A stretch of DNA of 64,000 nucleotides. Source: Bacillus sp. RO3 (lineage in GTDB: Bacteria; Bacillota; Bacilli; Bacillales; Bacillaceae_B). Every line of letters starts with the position of its first letter. Within the stretch, counting starts at the first letter, position 1. Under the pieces are notes generated by a model that did no database searches, had not been told where the DNA came from, and was given only the letters and a program-made list of their open reading frames with translations. The DNA lies in assembly GCF_012911895.1 (NCBI RefSeq), contig NZ_JAAXCV010000034.1, positions 372,001-436,000 on the forward strand, given 5' to 3'. Of the stretch, positions 9,154 through 17,033 are shown in pieces. The position numbers were made by a program, and so were the translations under genes.

Positions 9154-10050
9154 TTATCCCCCCATTCCTTCTCTTTCTATGCCTTTCACTAATCTGTATA
9201 TTACCTTCATGATGGGTACAAAATGGTGATCTTTATCTGCTTTCGCCAGGAGAATACCTAAGATGGATTCCAATTCTGTTTTCTTTCCAGATTCAACATC
9301 TTTCAACATGGAAGATCTGTTTTGATATGTGTTCATGCAAATACGTTCCACTCCCTCAAAGGAAATGACCCCTTTCATGTGAGGGAAGAGTAGAAGCAAT
9401 TCTTGGAAAAGTTCCCTTTGTATTTGATGAAAGTGGGGATTTTCAACCAGGCGCCCATTTGGTACACGGGCTATAGCCGTTAGGGGGTTAATCAGTACAT
9501 TGGCGAATAATTTCGTAAGGAGCATTTCTTCGAAGTCTTGTTTAAACGAGAAAGGAAAAGCTGGGATGCTCAGTGAAAATAATGTTTCCACTAAACCCCA
9601 CTCTCCTTTGATTATGGCAAGGTTCGTCTTCCCCTCGCCTATATGATGGAGGGTGTGGTCATTTTCTTTCAGTGCTCCATGTTCAACCGACCCTGCAAAT
9701 ACATTGTGGTGGGGAAGTGATCTACACCACTCAAGATGTCCGATACCATTTTGGAGAAATATCAGTGGTATTTGGGGATCTATGAGCTCTAACATACTCT
9801 CCAAGGGCTTTAAATCATATTCCTTCACTGCCACAATCATAAGGTCACATTCCAATGGACTTTCCATCACTAACTCAGAGTGGATTTTTGTTGTGAAAGA
9901 AGAGTTCCCTCTATGGATTGTTACACCTTTCAATGAGAGGTTCTCTACCTGTGACTTTCTTCTAACCCAAAGAGTCACATCGAACGTTTGCCCCAACCAC
10001 CCTGCAAACAAAAGCCCGATTGCTCCTCCCCCGACAATTCCTATTTTCAT
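9154..10050 (-). CDS. panE: 2-dehydropantoate 2-reductase (ketopantoate reductase)
   Basis: NADPH-dependent reduction of ketopantoate to pantoate in pantothenate/CoA synthesis. 298 aa (YlbQ). An N-terminal Rossmann fold begins KIGIVGGGAIGLLFAG, the conserved asparagine loop LIFLQNGIGH is near residue 100, and the catalytic-lysine segment LLTKLFANVLINPLTA is near 175. The start has ribosome site AAGGAG. A terminator at 10135-10164 isolates it from the upstream carboxylase operon. Confidence 0.9.
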   Translation of the reverse strand: MKIGIVGGGAIGLLFAGWLGQTFDVTLWVRRKSQVENLSLKGVTIHRGNSSFTTKIHSELVMESPLECDLMIVAVKEYDLKPLESMLELIDPQIPLIFLQNGIGHLEWCRSLPHHNVFAGSVEHGALKENDHTLHHIGEGKTNLAIIKGEWGLVETLFSLSIPAFPFSFKQDFEEMLLTKLFANVLINPLTAIARVPNGRLVENPHFHQIQRELFQELLLLFPHMKGVISFEGVERICMNTYQNRSSMLKDVESGKKTELESILGILLAKADKDHHFVPIMKVIYRLVKGIEREGMGG

Positions 10051-10134
10051 AACGTCTCCTTAACAAACAAGTTTTAAGAATAGTTTACCAAATTTTCTGT
10101 AACTAGGATAGGCTAAAAGGTTCATTCTATCTAT

Positions 10135-10164
10135 ATAAAAATGACCCGTCCCACGGAACGGGTC
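10135..10164 (-). terminator. Terminator of the acyl-CoA carboxylase operon
   Basis: Perfect stem GACCCGT/ACGGGTC with inner TCC/GGA pairs, followed on the minus strand by ATTTTTAT. It lies 15 bp after the carboxyltransferase stop. Confidence 0.85.
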
Positions 10165-10178
10165 TTACTTGTTCAGGA

Positions 10179-11720
10179 TTAAACAGGATATACGGGATGC
10201 TTTCTTTCACTAAATTGAACATCTTTCGTTTCGTAAAGCTCATAACGTTGAATCAATACAGAACGCAATTCATTTGGTGCTGTTATTTCATCCACGATCA
10301 GTTCAGATGCCAATTTATAAATGTCAATATGCTCTTTATATTCCTTCTGTTTTTCTTGTACATATTGTATTCTCTCTTTCGGATCTTCGATTGCTTGTAT
10401 CTTATTTGAATATACAGCATTTACTGCGGCTTCCGGTCCCATCACGGCAATTTGGGCTGTCGGAAGAGCTATGCAGACATCGGGATCAAACGCCGGACCT
10501 GCCATGGCATATAACCCTGCACCGTAAGCTTTTCTTACAATGACAGATATCTTCGTAACCGTTGCGGAGCTCATGGCAGCGATCAGCTTTGCTCCATGTC
10601 GAATGATCCCTGCCCTCTCCACTTTTGTTCCAATCATAAACCCAGGAACATCAGCCAGGAATAATAATGGAATATGGAAAGCGTCACATAACTGGATGAA
10701 TTTAGCACCCTTGTCTGCAGAATCGTGAAAAAGGACTCCTCCCTTTACCTTTGGTTGATTGGCAATGATACCGACAACTTTCCCATCCATGCGGGCAAAC
10801 CCCGTGATCAATTCAGGAGCGAAAAGTTTTTTCATTTCAAAGAAGCTTCCTTCATCAATCAATGCATCGATGCAGTCATACATGTTAAAAGGGGCATTTT
10901 GATGTTCCGGGATGATATCTTCTAGGAGTTTCTCATGCCTAGGTGCCAATCCTTCCCTGACTGCGGGCTTGTGCTTATAATTGGCAGGGAAATAACTTAA
11001 ATATCTCTTCGCTTCTTCAATGGCTTCCTCTTCAGAAGCTGCCAGGAGATCACCACACCCACTGACAGTGCAGTGCATTCTTGCACCGCCCATTTCTTCA
11101 AGGGTTACTTTTTCACCGATTACTTTCTCCGCCATACGTGGAGAACCAAGATACATGGATGCATTTCCATCAACCATGATAACGATGTCACAGAACGCCG
11201 GGATATACGCCCCTCCAGCAGCTGAAGGCCCAAAGAGTACACAAACCTGAGGAACCATCCCTGACATTTTCACTTGGTTGTGAAAAATCTTACCTGCGCC
11301 ACGCCGGTTTGGAAACATATCCAACTGATCGGTAATCCGGGCTCCGGCTGAATCCACTAAATATAAAATAGGGACTTTAAGATTCAAGGCAGTCTCTTGG
11401 ATTCGGATGATCTTCTCAACTGTTCTCGCTCCCCATGAACCCGCTTTGACTGTAGAGTCATTGGCCATTACACAAACCGTCTGGCCACCGATCTTCCCAA
11501 TTGCCGTCACTACCCCATCCGCTGGTAAATCCTCTGACTTATTGTTTGCAAACATACCATCTTCTTGATAATCCCCGTTATCAAATAACTGTTGAAGTCG
11601 ATCACGAACAAACATCTTTTTCTGTTCCTTCAGTTTCTCATGATATTTCGGCTGACCGCCTGAAGTAATCTTTTCTCTAGTCTGTTCAAGAGTGTTGATG
11701 ATAGTTTTAGATGTCGACAT
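10179..11720 (-). CDS. Acyl-CoA carboxylase carboxyltransferase subunit
   Basis: Transfers carboxyl from biotin to an acyl-CoA (propionyl-, methylcrotonyl- or similar). 513 aa with the two crotonase-like halves of the PccB/MmdA family: the first carries GPSAAGGAYIPAF near residue 163, the second ADVPGFMIGTKVERAGIIRHGAK near 365. With the biotin carrier and biotin carboxylase upstream it makes a complete three-subunit carboxylase, resembling the B. subtilis YngE/YngHB/YngH set. No decarboxylase membrane subunit is nearby, so a carboxylase rather than a Na+-pumping decarboxylase is inferred. The substrate cannot be decided from sequence. Confidence 0.88.
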   Translation of the reverse strand: MSTSKTIINTLEQTREKITSGGQPKYHEKLKEQKKMFVRDRLQQLFDNGDYQEDGMFANNKSEDLPADGVVTAIGKIGGQTVCVMANDSTVKAGSWGARTVEKIIRIQETALNLKVPILYLVDSAGARITDQLDMFPNRRGAGKIFHNQVKMSGMVPQVCVLFGPSAAGGAYIPAFCDIVIMVDGNASMYLGSPRMAEKVIGEKVTLEEMGGARMHCTVSGCGDLLAASEEEAIEEAKRYLSYFPANYKHKPAVREGLAPRHEKLLEDIIPEHQNAPFNMYDCIDALIDEGSFFEMKKLFAPELITGFARMDGKVVGIIANQPKVKGGVLFHDSADKGAKFIQLCDAFHIPLLFLADVPGFMIGTKVERAGIIRHGAKLIAAMSSATVTKISVIVRKAYGAGLYAMAGPAFDPDVCIALPTAQIAVMGPEAAVNAVYSNKIQAIEDPKERIQYVQEKQKEYKEHIDIYKLASELIVDEITAPNELRSVLIQRYELYETKDVQFSERKHPVYPV

Positions 11721-11754
11721 AATATCCCCTCCGTCGGTTTATGTAAATACGTAA

Positions 11755-11789
11755 TCAAGTCAGAGAAATGAATTACCTCCCTGACTTGA
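11755..11789 (-). other. Intercistronic stem-loop in the carboxylase operon
   Basis: Perfect 9-bp inverted repeat TCAAGTCAG/CTGACTTGA with a 17-nt loop, 12 nt after the biotin-carrier stop and about 34 bp before the carboxyltransferase start. No T-run follows, so it is more likely an mRNA stability or processing structure than a terminator. Confidence 0.6.
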
Positions 11790-11801
11790 CATTTCGATCA
11801 T

Positions 11802-12017
11802 TCATCCCTCAATAACGAGTAACACGTCGCCTTCGTTAACAAAATCCCCGACACTCACTTTAATTTCTGCAACTTTCCCTTCGGTTTCTGCTTCTACAGG
11901 GATTTCCATTTTCATTGATTCAAGCATCAGGACAGTATCCCCAACCGATACCTCTCCCCCCTGTTCCACCAGTACATTTAAAACCGTTCCTGCCATTGAT
12001 GATGTAACTTCTTTCAT
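11802..12017 (-). CDS. Biotin carboxyl carrier protein (biotinyl/lipoyl attachment domain)
   Basis: 71 aa, only the attachment domain, like the small BCCP YngHB of B. subtilis. The biotin acceptor lysine is in ESMKMEI near residue 35. Two beta-hammerhead halves are visible, with GGEVSVGD and VGDFVNEGD repeats. The ATG at 12015-12017 is chosen because GGAGG precedes it; the open frame extends 58 codons further upstream into the biotin carboxylase gene but lacks a ribosome site. It carries carboxyl groups between the flanking enzymes. Confidence 0.92.
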   Translation of the reverse strand: MKEVTSSMAGTVLNVLVEQGGEVSVGDTVLMLESMKMEIPVEAETEGKVAEIKVSVGDFVNEGDVLLVIEG

Positions 12018-12090
12018 GATTGATTCCTCCTGTTTGTTCTCTATTTGATGGGTTGTACGTAAATAGCACCATATTCCCCAAACTTCTTGA

Positions 12091-13440
12091 TTACGGACGC
12101 GTTGCTGAGAGAAAGTCCTGCAGCCACTTTGTGGTATAAGCCCCTTCGATAAAGCCCCTGTCTTCAATGATATCCCTGAATAGAGTGACATTCGTCTTTA
12201 CCCCTTCAATGGTTACCCCTTCAAAGAATAACTTGGCTTTATGTACTGCATCACTGCGGTCGTTACCTTTTATAATACATTTTGAGATCATCGGATCGTA
12301 GAAAGGAGTGACTTTGTTTCCTTCTTCGTAACCGCTATCGATTCGAACTCCTTCCCCTTCACCCCATTGCAAGGTCGTTAACAGACCAGGGGAAGGGTAA
12401 AAGGTTTTCGGGTCCTCGGCATATACTCTAAACTCGATAGCATGACCATTCCTCGATATTTCCTCCTGCTTACATAAGGGCAAGGGTTCACCGGAAGCAA
12501 CTAAAAGCTGCCATTTGACAAGATCCAATCCCGTGATGGCTTCTGTGACCGGATGTTCTACTTGAAGTCGTGTATTCATTTCGAGAAAATAAAAATTTTC
12601 TTCTTCATCCACTATAAATTCCACTGTTCCGGCATTGGTGTAGTTGACTGCCTTACCTGCCTGGATAGCAGAAGCAAACATTTTTTCCTTCGCTGCTTCT
12701 GAAAGAACAGGAGAAGGCGATTCTTCTATCACTTTTTGGTTACGTCTTTGAACAGAACAATTCCGCTCGAACAGATGAACGACATTCCCATGATGATCCC
12801 CAAAGATCTGCACTTCCACATGCCTTGCATGCTCAATGCATTTCTCAAGAAAGACTTCCTCTTTCCCAAAATAGGCTTTAGCGCGGTTTTTAGTAGAATC
12901 AAAGCTTTGAACGAGCGCTTGCTCATTTTCACAGCGAATCATACCAATGCCTCCGCCCCCGCCACTGGCTTTTAACATGATGGGATAGCCAATTCCCTTT
13001 GCCACCTGCTTGGCGTCCTCTATGGATTCCACCCCGCCTTCACTTCCAGGTACGACAGGAACCGAAGCTTGTTGCATGACCTTTCTTGCCTCCACTTTGT
13101 CACCCATCTTTTCAATAATCTCGCTGGAAGGCCCTATAAAGGTGATGCCTTCTTCTGTCACTCTCTTTGCAAAGTCTGCATTTTCGGATAGGAGCCCATA
13201 GCCTGGATGAATGCCATCCACTTTTTCCTTTTTGGCTACATCCAGTATATGATCCACTACTAAGTATGAGCGATTCACTTGTGCTTCACCAATTCGGTGC
13301 GAAATATCCGCTTCCTTCACAAAGGGCATATCCTTATCTGCATCAGAATAAACAGCCACTGTTTGAATGTTTAATTGTTTACAGGTTTTAATAATTCGTG
13401 AAGCAATTTCTCCCCTATTTGCAATTAGAATCTTCTGCAC
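12091..13440 (-). CDS. Acyl-CoA carboxylase biotin carboxylase subunit
   Basis: ATP-dependent carboxylation of the biotin carrier. 449 aa: an N-terminal preATP-grasp domain starting KILIANRGEIASRIIKTC, a glycine-rich ATP loop KASGGGGGIGMIRC near residue 160, and the active-site signatures FLEMNTRLQVEHPVTE near 290 and AIEFRVYAEDP near 335. Compared with AccC it is a degradative or secondary paralogue, judged by its operon partners. First gene of the operon; a cre site lies 79 bp upstream. Confidence 0.92.
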   Translation of the reverse strand: MQKILIANRGEIASRIIKTCKQLNIQTVAVYSDADKDMPFVKEADISHRIGEAQVNRSYLVVDHILDVAKKEKVDGIHPGYGLLSENADFAKRVTEEGITFIGPSSEIIEKMGDKVEARKVMQQASVPVVPGSEGGVESIEDAKQVAKGIGYPIMLKASGGGGGIGMIRCENEQALVQSFDSTKNRAKAYFGKEEVFLEKCIEHARHVEVQIFGDHHGNVVHLFERNCSVQRRNQKVIEESPSPVLSEAAKEKMFASAIQAGKAVNYTNAGTVEFIVDEEENFYFLEMNTRLQVEHPVTEAITGLDLVKWQLLVASGEPLPLCKQEEISRNGHAIEFRVYAEDPKTFYPSPGLLTTLQWGEGEGVRIDSGYEEGNKVTPFYDPMISKCIIKGNDRSDAVHKAKLFFEGVTIEGVKTNVTLFRDIIEDRGFIEGAYTTKWLQDFLSATRP

Positions 13441-13518
13441 AATCTCTCCCCTTTCTCAATAGAACACAGTTGTTCATATTACGAATTCTACAAAAATCGT
13501 CGAATTCCTTCTTCTTTA

Positions 13519-13533
13519 TTGTAAACGTTTTCT
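13519..13533 (-). promoter_or_regulatory. cre site (CcpA operator) upstream of the acyl-CoA carboxylase operon
   Basis: TTGTAAACGTTTTCT fits the cre consensus WTGNAANCGNWNNCW at every defined position. It lies 79 bp upstream of the biotin carboxylase start and also ~140 bp upstream of divergent ylbP. CcpA repression of a degradative carboxylase under glucose is the natural reading (inference). Confidence 0.7.
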
Positions 13534-13671
13534 TAATTAAGTGCAGAATTTTTTGTTTATTTGTTATATAATAATAGTAAATCCTTGCATGATCTTTGAT
13601 CAGTTGCAAACGGAAACAAGATCATCTTGTTTTCCCGGATATACTTTTTAGCATTTTTAGGAGGTCATAGG

Positions 13672-14148
13672 ATGGCAGTGAAAGTGGAGAAATTAAAAGT
13701 AAACTACAAAACTCTTGAAGAGTTTAAGAAATTTAAAGAATATGGTGTACAGGAATTATCCATGTTGGAAGACTTACAAGCAAATATTATTGAAAATGAT
13801 AGCGAATCACCTTTTTATGGGATTTATTTTGGAGATACTCTGGTTGCAAGAATGAGCTTGTACCAGCGGAATGCACGCTTTGATCAATACTTTGACCCTC
13901 CTCAAAATTATTTGGAACTATGGAAGCTTGAAGTATTGCCCAAATATCAAAACAAAAACTATGGAAAAATGCTCGTAGAATTCGCCAAAAGCTTCGGTTT
14001 ACCCATCAAAACAAATTCACGCATTAAATCCCAGGGATTCTGGGAGAAGATGGGCTTCGAAGCGGTAACCTATGAAGTGGAAAGAGATTTAGGCGAGAAT
14101 CCATACGTATGGTTTCCAGAAGGCGTTAAAGAACAAAAAATGAGTTAA
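13672..14148 (+). CDS. ylbP: GNAT family N-acetyltransferase YlbP
   Basis: 158 aa, GNAT fold with the acetyl-CoA pyrophosphate loop in the segment LPKYQNKNYGKMLVEFAKS near residue 105. Very close to B. subtilis YlbP as I recall it; its substrate is unknown. ATG 13672 is chosen since AGGAGG lies 8 nt upstream; an in-frame ATG at 13627 has no such site. It is divergent from the carboxylase operon. A TATAAT at 13567-13572 could be its -10, though no good -35 is seen. A copy of the 124-bp repeat family follows its stop. Confidence 0.85.
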   Translation: MAVKVEKLKVNYKTLEEFKKFKEYGVQELSMLEDLQANIIENDSESPFYGIYFGDTLVARMSLYQRNARFDQYFDPPQNYLELWKLEVLPKYQNKNYGKMLVEFAKSFGLPIKTNSRIKSQGFWEKMGFEAVTYEVERDLGENPYVWFPEGVKEQKMS

Positions 14149-14155
14149 CTATTTA

Positions 14156-14320
14156 AGCTGAGTCGGCTCTACCTGAGGCGATCTGCATAAGACGACCCTG
14201 CTGGAAAGGCGCACTTTGCCTTTTTGGCAGGGTTGCCTTATGACCTCGGAGACTCTATCCGCCGGAGCCTGACTATTCAAAAGCGGAGGGAGGCTCAATC
14301 AGAGACTGCATGCTTCCCAA
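14156..14320 (+). repeat. 124-bp-family palindromic repeat, locus A (one degenerate unit plus a fragment)
   Basis: A long hairpin: outer CATAAG/CTTATG, middle arm ACCCTGC/GCAGGGT, and apical AAAGGC-gcactt-GCCTTT. The apical and outer parts match the copies at 25.65 kb and 35.28 kb, while the middle arm is a different but still complementary sequence. From about 14276 a second truncated unit starts (AAAAGCGGAGG..., GCTCAATCAGAG). It lies between ylbP and its terminator, so it would be transcribed in the ylbP 3' region. Confidence 0.75.
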
Positions 14321-14326
14321 AGAATA

Positions 14327-14370
14327 AAAATAGGCCGGCTAATTGATATTTGCCGGCCTATTGTTCTTTT
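14327..14370. terminator. Bidirectional terminator between ylbP and gerR
   Basis: Perfect stem ATAGGCCGGC/GCCGGCCTAT with a 12-nt loop, flanked by AATAAAAA on one side and TGTTCTTTT on the other. It serves two convergent genes. Confidence 0.85.
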
Positions 14371-14990
14371 CATTTATTCAGCCTTTGAAGATTACCATTT
14401 TTATCCATCTGGAATTTCACTTTGTCTTCATTCCCCTGCAACAGGGCCATCTTCCTTGCTTTTTCAAAAATAGCTAATAATGATTTATGGTCTTCTTCAA
14501 GGAGATTGAATTTTGCCTCGCACTCTTTAAGCTCTGCCTCTGTCCCTTGAAGCTTTTCTTTTAAATAAGAGATTTCTTCATGTAGCTGGGCATTTTCACT
14601 CTTAACCTTTTCCCCATTGCGTACAGCTTCTTCTGCCTTTTGGAGGTAATTAATCATACTCCCCATTGAAAACACCTCGGAAGCCGCCTCAGCTGGAGGA
14701 CTGTCTACATGTGATGGCAGTTCTTGCGCTTCCGCCTTGACCTTACTGATCGGTGAATGTTTCTTTGATTGCTTTCTCTGTTTTTTTGCCAATTCGATTC
14801 CAGATTTATATTGTTTCCGTACAAATGAGTTCCAACGGAAGCCGCAAGCAGCTGATGTACGGGACAGTTTTTTCCCTACTTCCTCAAATGCCTGCAGCTG
14901 AGTACCGCCTTCCCGTATATGGCGCAATACCACTTCTGCTAACAACACATCTTCATCTTGACTCCATGCATCCTGTCTATTCGAAGACAT
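14370..14990 (-). CDS. gerR: RsfA-family sporulation regulator GerR (YlbO)
   Basis: 206 aa. The N-terminal SANT/Myb-like domain reads [27 protein letters not shown] (given in part), followed by [16 protein letters not shown], the hallmark of the RsfA family. The C-terminal half is a long coiled coil (residues ~125-190). By synteny between ylbP and rpmF it is YlbO, the sigma-E-controlled mother-cell regulator GerR. The ATG at 14988-14990 is chosen because GGGGGG lies 6 nt upstream; two earlier in-frame ATGs are worse placed. Confidence 0.85.
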   Translation of the reverse strand: MSSNRQDAWSQDEDVLLAEVVLRHIREGGTQLQAFEEVGKKLSRTSAACGFRWNSFVRKQYKSGIELAKKQRKQSKKHSPISKVKAEAQELPSHVDSPPAEAASEVFSMGSMINYLQKAEEAVRNGEKVKSENAQLHEEISYLKEKLQGTEAELKECEAKFNLLEEDHKSLLAIFEKARKMALLQGNEDKVKFQMDKNGNLQRLNK

Positions 14991-15079
14991 ATCCATCCCC
15001 CCTGTAAGATCCGGTTTATCCATACATATGCTCTTACTAGAGAAGATAGAATCTTCACCACTATTTTTTTAAGGGATGC

Positions 15080-15111
15080 AAAAAGAAACAGGATATCCAT
15101 TTTCCTGTTTC
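15080..15111 (-). terminator. Terminator after the enoyl-CoA hydratase gene
   Basis: Stem GAAACAGGA/TCCTGTTTC with a 9-nt loop, followed by TTTTTG on the minus strand, 17 bp after the stop. Confidence 0.8.
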
Positions 15112-15127
15112 TTTCATCACTTGTTTC

Positions 15128-15886
15128 CTATTGATTAAAGAATTTGTCCACTGCCTTATGATGCTCCTCTTTTGCCCAAAGTTTAGAACATTGCCTTATT
15201 TCATTGAGTATATTTTCTTCTATTCTCTTTTTATCCCATTTTTCAAGAAGCTGCTTTTTATAGGCCCTTAATACAGCTTCCGATTTTAATGAAATCATTT
15301 TAATAAACGGGATATCATGGATAGGCACAATATCATCAACCAATTCATCGATAAATCCTATTCGGTGTAGGTATTCTGCCTCTTCCACCCTGGCAGTCAT
15401 TAGAAGGGACAACGCATTCGACACAGTCAGCCTTTCATGAAGCAACGTCCCTCCTCCCCATCCTGTGGTAATGGCAAGGTTCCCTTGAACAAACCCCATT
15501 TTTGCGTTCCTCTTGGCAATCCTGAAATCACAGGCAGTAGCAATCTCACATCCTCCCCCTATTGCGATTCCATTGATAAATGCAATAGTAGGTTTTGGTA
15601 GAAAGGCCAGTCTCGTAATGAGCGTTCCCATTTTACTGAGCATTCCATAACTTTCACTCTCTGTTTTAAGGTTATGGAATTGAGATAAATCTCCTCCTGA
15701 ACAAAAAGCTCGATCCCCACTTCCCGTTATGAGGAACGCTTTGACGTGATCATTTTGAATACACTCATCTAACGCTTTTTCCAGACCGTGCATGATTTCA
15801 TAGCTCACTGCATTCCGCTTCTCAGGTCGATTGATGATAAACTGCAGGATACCATCTTCATTCATATGTAACACATATTCTTCCAT
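15128..15886 (-). CDS. Enoyl-CoA hydratase/isomerase family protein
   Basis: 252 aa crotonase-fold protein. The oxyanion-hole segments AFCSGGDLSQF (near residue 60) and GIAIGGGCEIATACDFRIA (near 105) are intact, including the glutamate in GGGCE equivalent to E144 of rat hydratase. The second catalytic glutamate (E164, usual PEINLG) appears as glutamine in VQGNLAITTG, so simple hydratase activity is doubtful and decarboxylase, isomerase or hydrolase roles are open. The start has GGAGG 9 nt upstream. It is flanked by terminators, hence likely monocistronic. No such gene is at this spot in B. subtilis as I recall. Confidence 0.82.
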   Translation of the reverse strand: MEEYVLHMNEDGILQFIINRPEKRNAVSYEIMHGLEKALDECIQNDHVKAFLITGSGDRAFCSGGDLSQFHNLKTESESYGMLSKMGTLITRLAFLPKPTIAFINGIAIGGGCEIATACDFRIAKRNAKMGFVQGNLAITTGWGGGTLLHERLTVSNALSLLMTARVEEAEYLHRIGFIDELVDDIVPIHDIPFIKMISLKSEAVLRAYKKQLLEKWDKKRIEENILNEIRQCSKLWAKEEHHKAVDKFFNQ

Positions 15887-15961
15887 TTCTGTCTCCCTCC
15901 TATCATATATAGTGTATGGCTTTCCATTTGGGATGAACAGACCTTTCTTTTTCATGGCAAT

Positions 15962-16001
15962 AAAAAAAGCGCGAAGAGCCATGGCCTCTTTCGCGCTTTT
16001 T
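15962..16001 (-). terminator. Terminator after rpmF
   Basis: On the minus strand AAAAAGCGCGAA, GAGGC, loop CATG, GCCTC region and TTCGCGCTTTTTTT form a long stem ending in seven Ts, 14 bp after the L32 stop. Confidence 0.9.
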
Positions 16002-16014
16002 CCGATGCAAACAA

Positions 16015-16188
16015 TTATTTGTTTACAACTTCTTTTCCTTTATACGTTCCGCACTCTTTACAAACACGGTGTGCTAGTTTCATTTCACCACAGTTTGGGC
16101 ATGCTACCATACCAGGCACACGTAGTTTGAAGTGTGTACGGCGTTGTCTTTTTGCTGTTTTAGAAGTTCTTCTAAAAGGTACTGCCAT
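16015..16188 (-). CDS. rpmF: 50S ribosomal protein L32
   Basis: 57 aa, [19 protein letters not shown], the standard L32 start, with a zinc ribbon of four cysteines (CPNC and CKEC). The ATG at 16186-16188 follows GGAGG; an ATG three codons earlier is not the family start. It pairs with ylbN upstream, the common ylbN(yceD)-rpmF operon, driven by the consensus promoter at 16823-16851. Confidence 0.97.
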   Translation of the reverse strand: MAVPFRRTSKTAKRQRRTHFKLRVPGMVACPNCGEMKLAHRVCKECGTYKGKEVVNK

Positions 16189-16252
16189 TCTTCCCACCTC
16201 CTTAAAAGAGATTCATACTCATTATGAAGCCAGTCGAACTGGTACTTCGCTT

Positions 16253-16795
16253 TTAAGATTTCTTGTTTTGATCAAGAAGTTTTGCTAAGTCAGCGAGACG
16301 AGGATCAACTTTCTTTTCTTCCTCCTGCTCGACTTGATAAGCCTGTTCTTCTGTCAGAACTTCCCAGTTCTTTCCAGAAGGCATCTCATCTTGTTCTCTC
16401 GCTTCATCACTTATTACTTGCATCGGAATCTCAAGTAACAGCAATTCTCTTATAGCAGGTTTTAAATCAATCACATCACCTTGAACACGATGTACCTCTT
16501 CTTCCTCGTACTGTTCATATTCCGTTTCACTTAGAAGATAGGTTTCAATCGTTTTAATGTCAACAGGTAAATCAACATCCACAAGGGTTCTTGAGCAAGG
16601 TAATACCAACTTTCCTTCTATATGAAGATGGAAGGTGACCCGTTTTGATGCGATGTCCGCCTTTCCAGACACTCGAATAGGTGAGACTTCTATAATTTGG
16701 GGATCGATTTCTTTCAATTCATCCAAATTAATTGTTTCGTCAATGGAAAGTCCCTTGTCTCTAAATTTTTGTAATTGTATTATTGACCATTTCAA
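16253..16795 (-). CDS. ylbN: YceD/DUF177 family protein YlbN
   Basis: About 180 aa acidic protein of the YceD family, linked to 23S rRNA accumulation in other organisms and widely coupled to rpmF. It contains the family motif LPCSRTLVDVDLPVD near residue 75, with highly acidic segments. A TTG start (16793-16795), giving MKWSIIQLQKF like its relatives, is preferred since AGAGG lies 8 nt ahead; ATGs at 16804 and 16801 are too close to the ribosome site. Confidence 0.85.
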   Translation of the reverse strand: MKWSIIQLQKFRDKGLSIDETINLDELKEIDPQIIEVSPIRVSGKADIASKRVTFHLHIEGKLVLPCSRTLVDVDLPVDIKTIETYLLSETEYEQYEEEEVHRVQGDVIDLKPAIRELLLLEIPMQVISDEAREQDEMPSGKNWEVLTEEQAYQVEQEEEKKVDPRLADLAKLLDQNKKS

Positions 16796-16822
16796 TGTCA
16801 TCACCTCTAGGCAACAAAGGTA

Positions 16823-16851
16823 ATTATAGCTTTCATAATACCGTTTGTCAA
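16823..16851 (-). promoter_or_regulatory. Consensus sigma-A promoter of ylbN-rpmF
   Basis: TTGACA (16846-16851), a 17-bp spacer, then TATAAT (16823-16828): a perfect match to the vegetative consensus, fitting a ribosomal protein operon. Confidence 0.92.
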
Positions 16852-16870
16852 TATTTTTTCTTTACACTCT

Positions 16871-16890
16871 TTACAACCATAGTGTTGTAA
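16871..16890 (+). promoter_or_regulatory. Palindrome TTACAAC-N6-GTTGTAA, possible operator
   Basis: A perfect 7-bp inverted repeat with 6-bp spacer between the divergent ylbN and tmcAL promoters. It fills the space between a candidate tmcAL -35 (TTTACA, 16870-16875) and -10 (TATAAC, 16892-16897), so a bound protein would block tmcAL. The regulator is unknown. Confidence 0.5.
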
Positions 16891-17033
16891 TTATAACGTT
16901 TAAATATAAGGTCTTTCAAATATTTTATAATATTCGTTATGATTATTTCTAAAAAGGAGAGAATCTATCTTATTTCCATATATAATGAATTACATCATTC
17001 ATAGTTCAGGATTAGAAAGGATGCGAAGAATTC

